From Candidatus Niyogiibacteriota bacterium (GTDB lineage: Bacteria > Patescibacteriota > Minisyncoccia > HO2-45-28): 13,454 nucleotides of DNA. The stretch's first letter is position 1. Each line of letters begins with the position of its first letter. The stretch covers positions 1 to 13,454 of the forward strand of contig JACOVJ010000015.1 in assembly GCA_016177385.1 (NCBI GenBank), in the 5' to 3' direction. Of the stretch, positions 4,821 through 11,147 are shown in pieces. The notes beneath the pieces were generated by a model that saw nothing but the letters and a program-made list of their open reading frames with translations, had not been told where the DNA came from and did not search any database. A program made the position numbers and the translations under genes.

Positions 4821-6563
4821 CTAACGGGATGAAAATCGTTTCGCTTTTGGCTTCTCAAGAAGCGCCGAAAAATCCGCGGCTCCGAGCGTATTTATAACAT
4901 CCTTTTTCGCGCACCAGCCGCGGCGCGCCTGCGCAATGCCGTATTCGAGGTATGAGAGTTCCGCGGTTGAGTGCGCATCCGTATCAATGATGAACTTCAC
5001 ATCAAAGGTCTTTGCGCGCCGGACCAGGTCATCTTTCAAATCGAGCCGCCACGGATGGGCATTCACCTCAAGCATCGTCCCCGTACGCGCAGCCGCTTTG
5101 AAAAGCTCGTCGAGGTCAAGCGCGATCGCGTCGCGTTTCTGGATGACCCGCGTGGTCGGATGAAAGATCGCGTCCACATGCGGATTCTCCATGGTACGGA
5201 TCAGGCGGGTCGTTTGCTCGCGCGTCGAAAGATTGAAATGCGAATGGATCGACGCACCCACAAAATCAAGTTCCGCGAGAACCGCGTCCGAAATATCGAG
5301 CGCCCCGTCCTTTGCGATGTTCACTTCCGCGCCCGAGAAGATCCGGATGCCGCTCAGGCGTTTATTTAATTTCTTGATCTCGGCCATCTGTTTTCGTAAT
5401 TTTGCCTCATCCGAGCCGTGGGTCATGGCCAGGCTTTTCGTGTGATCCGTAATGGCGATATACTCGCGTCCCAGCCGTTTCGCCTCGCGCGCCATTTCTT
5501 CAATAGAATGGGCGCCATCGGTCCACGTGGTCTGCGTCTGGCAATCACCGCGCACGTCGTCATAATCGATCAATTTCGGAAGCCGATGTTTTCCTGCGGC
5601 TTCGATCTCTCCTGTGTTCGTACGCAATTCGGGCGGCATCCAGTCGAGTCCCAATTTTTTGTAGATCCCCTCTTCGGTTTCCCCCGCAACGCGACGGTTT
5701 CCCTTAAAAAGTCCGTATTCGTTCAATTTATATTTTTTAGCGATCGCGATTGTGCGAAGCGCGACATTGTGATCTTTTGAGCCCGTAAAATACTGGAGTG
5801 CCGAGCCGAAGGATTCCGGCGGCAACACGCGCAGATCCGCATGAATGCCCGAACGAAGACGGACGGCGGATTTGGTCTCGCCCCGCGCCGTCACACCCAT
5901 GACATCGGGCATCGCGACAAATGCGCTCATCACGCGCGCGGGTTCGGATGCGATCACCAAAAAATCGAGGTCGCCGATCGTTTCCTGCCATCGGCGCAGG
6001 GACCCCGCGGATTCCACGGCGGAGACGCCCGGGATTTTTTTCAAACGCCCGATGATGGAACGCGACAACGGAAGCGCCTCGCCCAGCGACATACGCCCCG
6101 CATGAATTTTTTGAAATGAAATCCCTTTTAAAATTTTTTCTTCGAGTTTCTCCCCGAATCGCGGGAGTTTTTTTAATTTGCCGCTGCGAGCCGCTTTTTC
6201 AAGGTCGCGGACATTTTTAATCTTTAATTTTTTATAAAGCAATCGGATGGTCTTCGGACCCACGCCTTCGATCGCGGTGAGCCCCGAGATATCCACGGGC
6301 ATTTCTTTTTTGAGCTGCGCGTAATCGCGGATTCTTTTTGTTGTTACATATTCCTCAATGCGTTCGGCGATCCCCCTGCCGACGCCCGGGATCTTCTCGA
6401 GCCCCGCAATCCCTTCGCGCTTATAAATATCTGCGACGTCTTCTTCCAGCGCCTCCAATGAATGCGCCGCTTTTTCGAATGCGCGCGGTTTGAACGGAAC
6501 ATCTTTCATCTCCAAAAGTTCCGCCATTTCAGAAAATATTTTTATAAGTTCGCTGTTTCTCAT
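4821..6563 (-). CDS. polX: DNA polymerase X with PHP phosphoesterase domain
   Basis: Bacterial PolX fills short gaps in base-excision repair, and its PHP domain usually adds 3'-5' exonuclease and AP-endonuclease activities. From ATG 6563 the protein has 580 aa, the usual length. It has two helix-hairpin-helix motifs (IPGVGRGI 58-65, IEGVGPKT 98-105). The polymerase core GSLRRW...GDLDFLV supplies D198 and D200, with the third aspartate D243 (HADLRV). The PHP domain from about 338 shows DHT (373-375), GAEVN (411-415), HSH (440-442), HP (468-469), EVNAHP (499-504) and DTDAHS (527-532). The first PHP motif, normally HxH or QxH, is QTQ (342-344). ATG 6563 gives the family N-terminus (MRNSELIKIF); the other start, 6572, lies inside a perfect TATAAT. 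The gene faces apt. Confidence 0.95.
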   Translation of the reverse strand: MRNSELIKIFSEMAELLEMKDVPFKPRAFEKAAHSLEALEEDVADIYKREGIAGLEKIPGVGRGIAERIEEYVTTKRIRDYAQLKKEMPVDISGLTAIEGVGPKTIRLLYKKLKIKNVRDLEKAARSGKLKKLPRFGEKLEEKILKGISFQKIHAGRMSLGEALPLSRSIIGRLKKIPGVSAVESAGSLRRWQETIGDLDFLVIASEPARVMSAFVAMPDVMGVTARGETKSAVRLRSGIHADLRVLPPESFGSALQYFTGSKDHNVALRTIAIAKKYKLNEYGLFKGNRRVAGETEEGIYKKLGLDWMPPELRTNTGEIEAAGKHRLPKLIDYDDVRGDCQTQTTWTDGAHSIEEMAREAKRLGREYIAITDHTKSLAMTHGSDEAKLRKQMAEIKKLNKRLSGIRIFSGAEVNIAKDGALDISDAVLAELDFVGASIHSHFNLSTREQTTRLIRTMENPHVDAIFHPTTRVIQKRDAIALDLDELFKAAARTGTMLEVNAHPWRLDLKDDLVRRAKTFDVKFIIDTDAHSTAELSYLEYGIAQARRGWCAKKDVINTLGAADFSALLEKPKAKRFSSR

Positions 6564-6570
6564 GATTTTC

Positions 6571-6576
6571 ATTATA
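6571..6576 (-). promoter_or_regulatory. -10 box of polX
   Basis: A perfect TATAAT on the minus strand ends 7 nt before ATG 6563, so transcription would start about one base before that codon and give a leaderless message. No -35 match is seen at 16-18 nt upstream, where the preceding terminator's T-run lies. Confidence 0.45.
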
Positions 6577-6584
6577 GAAGATGC

Positions 6585-6620
6585 AAAAGAAAAAAGCCCC
6601 CATCGCGATGCGGTGGGGGC
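6585..6620 (-). terminator. strong intrinsic terminator without an adjacent gene
   Basis: GCCCCCATCGC (6596-6606) pairs with GCGGTGGGGGC (6610-6620), 11 bp including one G-U, with a 3-nt loop. On the minus strand it is followed by TTTTTTCTTTT. It stands just upstream of polX and must end a transcript coming from the right, yet the nearest minus-strand coding sequence stops about 260 nt away at 6880. Confidence 0.8.
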
Positions 6621-6767
6621 GGTGCTGGAGAAAATATATTAAGGTGCGTTGGCGCGCAGACGGCAGACAGAAAGAATTTCGGTCACAACACAATTTACTT
6701 CACGCCGGATCGGCCCGAAGTGACTCATTATTTTTAATCTGGCGTCTGCGATTTCATGGCCTTTACT
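6596..6767 (-). ncRNA. candidate structured small RNA ending at the orphan terminator
   Basis: On the minus strand, TATACT (6774-6779) could start a transcript near 6767 that runs about 170 nt to the terminator at 6596-6620. Its interior folds: CGCAGACG (6743-6750) with CGTCTGCG (6655-6662), GTCAC (6720-6724) with GTGAC (6682-6686), and a hairpin ACTTC/GAAGT (6717-6721, 6697-6701) topped by GCCG-ATC-CGGC (6704-6714). No -35 box is visible. I find no tmRNA, RNase P RNA or SRP RNA signature. A 29-codon ORF starting MSHFGPIRRE lies within it; I cannot tell whether it is used. The region could instead be a long 3' untranslated end. Confidence 0.27.
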
Positions 6768-6879
6768 GTCTTTAGTATAACGGGCTTCTTTCGTTTATCG
6801 GGCCCTGACTGTGGATAAGTCCTAAAGGGCGCCCCCTGATTCCACGCGCCCACCGCATCGGCCGCGCCACTAAAAATCG

Positions 6880-7082
6880 TTACTCTGCCGTATCGGCTGT
6901 CAATCCCAGCTCGATGACGATCCGTCCTTCGCGCATGCACATGGCTCCGTCGCCAGCGCGGAAATTGTCAGAAATTTCCGAAATCTCGGACTCCGCCATG
7001 CCGGGAGAATATCGGTCTCCGGCCCTTCCCTGCGCACCAAATCGTCGTAGATCTTTTCCCTGCCTTTGTACGCCGTCGGCAT
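6880..7082 (-). pseudogene. small hypothetical gene broken by a frameshift
   Basis: I do not recognise the family. From ATG 7082 one frame reads MPTAYKGREKIYDDLVRREG and on to about PETDILPAW. A second frame then looks like the true continuation, MAESEISEISDNFRAGDG then AMCMREGRIVIELG, to TAA at 6880. The first frame's remainder (rich in S, C and A) and the second frame's beginning (rich in R, G and D) look like shadow translation. A single-base shift near 6995-7020 would give one protein of about 67 aa. A TTGACA box lies upstream (7141-7146). It may be a recent pseudogene, a sequencing error, or one of the two intact short ORFs (7082-6903 or 7086-6880). Confidence 0.4.
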
Positions 7083-7116
7083 CCAATGTATGCGCAGTAA
7101 TCTCCCGAGCGGAAAA

Positions 7117-7146
7117 TATTTATGAAATGGAATCGGGTTTTGTCAA
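7117..7146 (-). promoter_or_regulatory. possible promoter for the small broken gene
   Basis: A perfect TTGACA on the minus strand (7141-7146), an 18-nt spacer and a weak -10, TAAATA (7117-7122). The -35 shares its first base with the arm of palindrome D. It would drive transcription toward ATG 7082, about 28 nt beyond the expected start. Confidence 0.35.
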
Positions 7147-7218
7147 CCCCGATAGTGATCGCGCTCGCGTCTTCGGCGCGAGTCCGGAGGACCGTGGCGC
7201 GGCTACCACTATCGGGGT
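7146..7218. repeat. palindrome D (ACCCCGATAGTG...CACTATCGGGGT)
   Basis: ACCCCGATAGTG (7146-7157) is the exact reverse complement of 7207-7218. Inside, CTCGCG (7164-7169) pairs with CGCGAG (7177-7182), with a further small GTCC/GGAC hairpin, so the fold branches. It lies 21 nt after the stop of the five-gene minus-strand run and may terminate it. Its ends match palindromes A, B and C. Confidence 0.8.
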
Positions 7219-7239
7219 CAACTACCGCGCGGCTTGCGC

Positions 7240-7791
7240 CTATCCCGCGATCCACTTCATCGTGATAAGCACCGCGTCGCTTTCTTTGGCGCGGTGAATT
7301 TTTTCCTCGATGTGATGTTTATGCGTTTCGCGGATGCGCTTCGCGATTTGCTGAGCTAACTGATTTTCGGACGTAAAAATAGAGATCGCGTCTTTCGTTG
7401 TCTTTATATCCAAAATCCTGTGCATGGGATCACGCCGTTGCGCTTCATTGGAAAGATTTTTGGCGCCCTGAAGCAATTCGGCGCGAAATTCTTCCGGCAC
7501 TCCAAAAATATTCACCTCGCCTTCCCATTGACGATTTTTTTTCATTTCGTGAAATGGACATAGCTTGAATGTCACGGCTTTTGTTTCGCGGAGCTCTCGA
7601 TATTTTTCAAGATCGTGATGCCACGATTTGTAGTAATACACGGCATCGCCTTCGGGACAGAGAATGACGTCGGTTTTGCCCGGCCCGAATTCCTCCATTG
7701 CATGGCGCGAAAGTTTCGGCCCTTTTCGAAAGCCAAGCCGCGCTCCGGTTTTTTTATCGAGGCGCGGCTTCGGATTTTTTTTATGCGTCAT
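7240..7791 (-). CDS. NMD3/BCAM0308-like protein of unknown function
   Basis: The 183-aa product has a basic N-terminus, two cysteine knots and an acidic-basic C-terminal domain. LCPEGDAVYYYKSW (44-57) and LCPFHE (77-82) resemble the paired CxxC motifs of NMD3/BCAM0308-type proteins, but each has only one Cys here (C45, C78), with His nearby. The rest follows the family layout as I remember it: NEAQRRDPMHRILDI, then a TSENQLAQQIAKRI stretch and a final LITMKW. NMD3 is a 60S export and ribosome factor in archaea and eukaryotes; the bacterial role is unknown. ATG 7791 follows the peroxiredoxin stop by 5 nt, so it is probably co-transcribed; starts further upstream overlap that gene. Family assignment is moderately sure. 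Confidence 0.6.
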   Translation of the reverse strand: MTHKKNPKPRLDKKTGARLGFRKGPKLSRHAMEEFGPGKTDVILCPEGDAVYYYKSWHHDLEKYRELRETKAVTFKLCPFHEMKKNRQWEGEVNIFGVPEEFRAELLQGAKNLSNEAQRRDPMHRILDIKTTKDAISIFTSENQLAQQIAKRIRETHKHHIEEKIHRAKESDAVLITMKWIAG

Positions 7792-7796
7792 GGTGT

Positions 7797-8321
7797 CTAT
7801 GCTTTCCCCAGCGTTTTCCCGCCGGTTTCCCATTCCACCGGACACAACTCTCCGGATTGCAACGCGCGAAGCGACCGGATGGTTTCCTTGACCGAACGCC
7901 CGACGCTACCGGCCGAAATCACCATCCATTTTAAAATTCCGTCGGGATCGATGATGAATGTTCCGCGCTGGGATGACCCGTCTGTGTCCAACACATTATA
8001 CGCGCGCGAAAGTTCCTGCGTCGTATCCGCAAGGATGGGATACCGGACATCCGGGAGGTCGCGCTCGAACCAATTTTTGTGCGACCACTCGCTGTCGGTC
8101 GACGCGGCAAGGATCGCGCAGTTGCAACTCTCGAATTCTTTTTCGAGTTTCGCAAACTCCTTGAGTTCCGTGGGGCAAATGAATGTGAAATCCCGCGGAT
8201 AGAAAAAGAGGACGAGCCACCGCCCTGCATGATCCTTTAGGGATACTTTAATGAACTCCTTGCCTGCCTGATACGCCGTCACACCGGAAAACTCCGGCGC
8301 CCTTTCTCCAATTTTAACCAT
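7797..8321 (-). CDS. 2-Cys peroxiredoxin (AhpC/TSA family)
   Basis: This cytoplasmic thiol peroxidase reduces H2O2 and organic peroxides. From ATG 8321 it has 174 aa and starts MVKIGERAPEF. The peroxidatic cysteine is C49 in FTFICPTEL, and the resolving cysteine is C160 in GELCPVEW near the C-terminus, so it is a typical 2-Cys enzyme. ILADTTQELSRAYNV (96-110) and GTFIIDPDG (120-128) are further family stretches. The short C-terminal tail (10 residues after VEW) lacks a YF-type motif linked with over-oxidation sensitivity. A longer frame from TTG 8381 overlaps the permease and does not match the family. It lies 43 nt after the permease and 5 nt before the next gene; a reductase partner is not in the window. 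Confidence 0.95.
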   Translation of the reverse strand: MVKIGERAPEFSGVTAYQAGKEFIKVSLKDHAGRWLVLFFYPRDFTFICPTELKEFAKLEKEFESCNCAILAASTDSEWSHKNWFERDLPDVRYPILADTTQELSRAYNVLDTDGSSQRGTFIIDPDGILKWMVISAGSVGRSVKETIRSLRALQSGELCPVEWETGGKTLGKA

Positions 8322-8364
8322 ACATAAAAACGATGAATGATAATCGCCCTTTATCGTACCCGCC

Positions 8365-9504
8365 TCAGAATAGATTTGCAATCTCGAGAATGACGCCGGC
8401 GACGAGCCCCGCCATCAAAAGCCACCGCAACGATGCATTGGAAAGAAGCGCGTGGCGGTGTTCGGGAAATGCCCGATGCAGGCGGCGCGCGATCCAAACG
8501 ATGAACACGCCAAAAATTCCGAACCCGACCGCGCCCACGAACCCCAACGTTTTTACCAGATCCGTCGCGCCCGCCAGATACAGCCCTACGGCCGGCGCTA
8601 CGGTCAATGTCCATGCGATGGCGCGCGGTCGGCGGTAATCAAACATGAAAATGCCGATGAGGTCCGCTGAGAGCGCGATGTACGACGTGAACACCGCCAA
8701 CAATCCGACCAGCGACCCGACCGGAACCGCGACCTGTCCGATGCCGTTCGCAAGCCCCGTGATCGCGTCTTCGGTCGTTCCTGCGCCCGAAATGCCGAGC
8801 ACCGCCACGACAAAGACAAAATAAATGAACGCGGACAATGCAAGCGAGAGCATAATGATGCGCTTAAATTCGGAAAGTGACGCCTTTCGTGCAAGGTCCC
8901 GCGCCTCCGCCACCGCCGAAAATCCGGATAGCGCGAAAAGCCAGACGCCGTAGGGCAGAAACCATGACGCGGATGAGCCCGTCATGAAATTTTCAAAACG
9001 GAACGAAGGGGAGGAAACCGACGCCCCAAAAAGATAGAACACAAAAAGAAAGATCGGGATCGTGAGATAAAAATTGATGACGCCGATCTTTTCGAACCGG
9101 AACAAACTCGCGGCGGACGCGATACCGAAAAATGCGAGCGCCAATGTCGCGACCGGAACCGCCGGGAAAAATACGTGCAAAAAAATACCGCCGAGGATCC
9201 CGTAGACCAACAGCGTCCCATAACCGCCGAAGATCGTTGTTAAAAATGCGAAGAATTCAGCCCCGCGGCCAAGATATTTTCGCACATACCCCGTAAACCG
9301 ATGCTGACCGTGCGTTAAATACGCGATCTCGCCGTACATCAGATGCAGGGCACTCATCAAAAAAAATGCGACAACAAAATGAACGAGCCCCCACCCGACG
9401 CCGGCTTTGGCGAAACTGAACGGCAGGGCAAAAACACCCGCTCCGAAGATCATCCCGATGAGCGTTCCGAGGCCGTCGCGATAGAGAATGAATTTGCCTC
9501 TCAT
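8365..9504 (-). CDS. amino-acid permease, APC superfamily (aromatic/HAAAP-like)
   Basis: This 379-aa integral membrane protein has about 10-11 hydrophobic helices. The N-terminal GMIFGAGVFALPFSFAKAG (17-35) is the unwound-helix substrate site of APC transporters, in the form seen in aromatic amino-acid and related permeases. The conserved GGYGTLLVYG lies in helix 3 (about 93-102), and a charged loop EARDLARKA sits near the middle. It ends in a short tail, EIANLF. ATG 9504 overlaps the MgtC stop by 4 nt (ATGA) and is preceded by GAGGGA about 8 nt upstream, so the two are translationally coupled. Import of amino acids would suit an auxotrophic, host- or partner-dependent cell. The substrate cannot be told from sequence. 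Confidence 0.88.
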   Translation of the reverse strand: MRGKFILYRDGLGTLIGMIFGAGVFALPFSFAKAGVGWGLVHFVVAFFLMSALHLMYGEIAYLTHGQHRFTGYVRKYLGRGAEFFAFLTTIFGGYGTLLVYGILGGIFLHVFFPAVPVATLALAFFGIASAASLFRFEKIGVINFYLTIPIFLFVFYLFGASVSSPSFRFENFMTGSSASWFLPYGVWLFALSGFSAVAEARDLARKASLSEFKRIIMLSLALSAFIYFVFVVAVLGISGAGTTEDAITGLANGIGQVAVPVGSLVGLLAVFTSYIALSADLIGIFMFDYRRPRAIAWTLTVAPAVGLYLAGATDLVKTLGFVGAVGFGIFGVFIVWIARRLHRAFPEHRHALLSNASLRWLLMAGLVAGVILEIANLF

Positions 9505-9947
9505 TCTTCGTCCCTCAAATTGTCGCCGCGCGGAAGCCGATGTTCAATGATGCCAACTAAAAAAATGATGAGGATCGCGAGGACCGCCGTGAAAACGGAA
9601 ACCTCATAGAATCCGAGCCCGATGGCCATGCCGATAGCGGCCGATACCCACACGCCCGCCGCGGTCGTAAGCCCCTGCACGGATGTCCCGCGCAAAAAAA
9701 TGATGCCTGCGCCGATGAAGCCGACCCCCACGACCACCTGCGATGCGACGCGTGACGGATCCGCAAATCCGCCGAATCCGTGGACCGACAGGATCGTAAA
9801 AAGCGCGGACCCCATGGCTACGAGCGCATGCGTCCGGATGCCTGCGGGTTTGGCTTTGTACCAGCGTTCGAATCCGATGACGGCGCCCAAAAATGCCGCG
9901 AGCGCCAATTCCCCGAAGATCACGAGCGTTTGCGCATCAAAACTCAT
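9501..9947 (-). CDS. MgtC/SapB-family membrane protein
   Basis: The 148-aa protein has four or five hydrophobic helices and the MgtC/SapB signature: GFERWYKAKPAGIRTHALVA (25-44), SQVVVGVGFIGAGIIF (69-84), then GLTTAAGVWVSAAIGMAIG (about 92-110). It stops after the membrane domain and lacks the cytoplasmic C-terminal domain of Salmonella MgtC, as is usual for the short SapB type. MgtC proteins are linked with growth in low Mg2+, ATP-synthase control and acid or host stress; the exact role of short forms is not settled. It starts 3 nt after the SLOG-like gene stop and overlaps the permease start, so it is part of one transcript. Confidence 0.93.
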   Translation of the reverse strand: MSFDAQTLVIFGELALAAFLGAVIGFERWYKAKPAGIRTHALVAMGSALFTILSVHGFGGFADPSRVASQVVVGVGFIGAGIIFLRGTSVQGLTTAAGVWVSAAIGMAIGLGFYEVSVFTAVLAILIIFLVGIIEHRLPRGDNLRDEE

Positions 9948-9950
9948 ACA

Positions 9951-10526
9951 TTATATTTCGATGACTTTTTCCTTACGGATAAGTTCGATCAATTTATCGA
10001 CCAGTGCTTTGGGATCGGGGTCATACACGATATTCCCGGGACCCCGATGCGATCTCTCGACGATCTCCTGGATCAGATCGGCGGTTCCACCGGTTCCGGT
10101 AAGCACGCCGATGGGTTTTTTGTCCTCGAATGCGATGGTAAATTCGTTGAGCGTTCCCATGCGACCGCACCCGAGCACGATCCCGTCGGCCGCGCGCGTC
10201 AGAAGCAAATTACGTCCCGAATAGTCCGCGCCCGTGTAAATGATCATGTCCATGTAATCTACGGGCAGATCGTAGCGCTCGATGTGCTCGCGCTCTGTGG
10301 ATGCGGGCGAAATACCGATGGTGAATCCGCCTTCTTCTTTGGCGCCGATCGCCGCCCAATACGGAAAACCGGTCGTCGCGCCATTGATGAACACGGCCTT
10401 ATGGCGCACGACTTCACGGCCTAATTCCTTGGCTTTATCCAATGCGTCCGCGCTACAATGGCCGGTCTCGGCCGCGCCCGAAACCGCGATCTTGAATTTT
10501 AAGTGGGAATGGGGGGATGGTTTCAT
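9951..10526 (-). CDS. SLOG/LOG-like Rossmann nucleotide-binding protein (TIGR00725-type)
   Basis: The 191-aa protein has a Rossmann-type fold: KIAVSGAAETG (12-22), FINGATTGFP (46-55), ISPAS (72-76), SGRNLLLTRAADGIVLGCG (103-121) and GRMGTLNEFTIAF (121-133). The last is the variant of the PGGxGTxxE motif that marks LOG/SLOG proteins, which bind or cleave nucleotide-like ligands (cytokinin-riboside phosphoribohydrolase, DprA, signalling sensors). The catalytic Glu position is kept (E128). Its ligand is unknown. It is first in the five-gene minus-strand run, 3 nt before MgtC. Its ATG 10526 has no SD and lies 10 nt after the arm of palindrome G. Confidence 0.85.
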   Translation of the reverse strand: MKPSPHSHLKFKIAVSGAAETGHCSADALDKAKELGREVVRHKAVFINGATTGFPYWAAIGAKEEGGFTIGISPASTEREHIERYDLPVDYMDMIIYTGADYSGRNLLLTRAADGIVLGCGRMGTLNEFTIAFEDKKPIGVLTGTGGTADLIQEIVERSHRGPGNIVYDPDPKALVDKLIELIRKEKVIEI

Positions 10527-10536
10527 GATGTTGATT

Positions 10537-10740
10537 CGGATGGCGTCTTTATTTTCTTATGATGGAGCTACGCGCCTTGTAAATCATAGTCGTTTTGCGC
10601 GCAAAATTTTAATGCGGTTCCCGTTCCTCCTTCGTCTTCGTTACGCTCATCCTCAGGATTTTCCGACCGCTAATTTCGCTTCAAAACTCCTTGATTTTCA
10701 AAGGCGCTCCGCTAATCAACGAAAACAAAGACGCCATCCG
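10537..10740. repeat. large palindrome G upstream of the SLOG-like gene
   Basis: CGGATGGCGTCTTTATTTTC (10537-10556) pairs with 10721-10740 at 19 of 20 positions. Inside are the perfect palindrome TTTTGCGCGCAAAA (10593-10606), a GCGGT/ACCGC pair, and the octamer CCGCTAAT repeated directly near 10669 and 10709. No ORF of note lies inside. The left arm ends 10 nt before the SLOG-like ATG, and the right arm lies 9 nt beyond the stop of the nuclease-end remnant. It may act as terminator for what lies upstream and as leader of the five-gene run. Confidence 0.8.
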
Positions 10741-10749
10741 CACACCCTT

Positions 10750-10851
10750 TCATTTTAACTCAAACCTCTCTCCATATCGAGGCGCGCGGGCAAACATCAC
10801 GTTTTTTATGAGAATACCTGGAATTGCAACCTCGCACAACGAATCTTTCAT
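10750..10851 (-). pseudogene. remnant of the 3' end of an MBL/beta-CASP nuclease gene
   Basis: On the minus strand an ORF of 33 codons begins at ATG 10851, overlapping the stop of the protease remnant (ATGA), and ends ARAPRYGERFELK then TGA. The intact nuclease gene at 12939 ends AHAPRYGEGFELK, so 11 of the last 13 residues agree. At DNA level 34 of 40 bases match between 10752-10791 and 12941-12980, and all six differences are transitions, as in diverged homologues. The first about 20 codons (MKDSLCEVAIPG...) show no such match. It looks like the displaced end of a nuclease gene after insertion, not a functional gene. Confidence 0.65.
10752..10791 (-). repeat. direct repeat, insertion side 1 (nuclease 3' end)
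   Basis: 40-bp segment matching 12941-12980 at 34 positions in the same orientation; starts ATTTTAACTCAAA in both copies. It marks one edge of the AT-richer accessory region. Confidence 0.65.
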
Positions 10852-11147
10852 CGTACGGTAAAATTAACCATAATAACTTTTCTCGCTGTGCCTGTTGTTA
10901 AATTAGTCGCAAATACTTCCACCGGGTAACTCCCGGCATTAACATTCTGGGGAGCGGTGGTGGAAATACTGACTAAAATATTTTCACCGGGTGCCAAAGT
11001 AATTGGATTACGAAGTAGCTTCACTCTCCCTGACCAGCCTTGTGGCACTGTCAGGGTTATTTCGAAATCGGAAGGACTGCACGTAAAACCATCCTCGTTA
11101 TAAAAGGCTCCGACAGTAAGAGGTATTGTCTCGCCAGGATTTATGGG
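10848..11147 (-). pseudogene. C-terminal domain of the secreted protease, cut off by in-frame TGA
   Basis: The 99 codons after the TGA at 11148-11150 stay open in the same frame as the protease, starting PINPGETIPLTVGAFYNEDG and containing FEITLTVPQGWSG, then LAPGEN and a final KVIMVNFTVR. This is the pattern of an Ig-like beta-sandwich domain at the end of bacterial secreted enzymes. There is no separate start or SD, so it is best read as the lost end of the upstream gene: either a nonsense mutation (for example CGA to TGA) or a readthrough site. The stop overlaps ATG 10851 of the next remnant. Confidence 0.65.

Noticed and set aside
6810..6818. TGTGGATAA, a perfect DnaA box (TTATCCACA on the minus strand), as a sign of an origin
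   Set aside because: It stands alone, with no cluster of boxes, no AT-rich unwinding region and no dnaA or dnaN nearby. One 9-mer can occur by chance.
8322..8381. Longer peroxiredoxin from TTG 8381
   Set aside because: The extra residues overlap the permease end and precede the normal family start MVKIGERAPEF.
9622..10424. Long plus-strand ORFs across mgtC and the SLOG-like gene
   Set aside because: Both opposing genes have clear family motifs; the plus-strand products are shadow translations.
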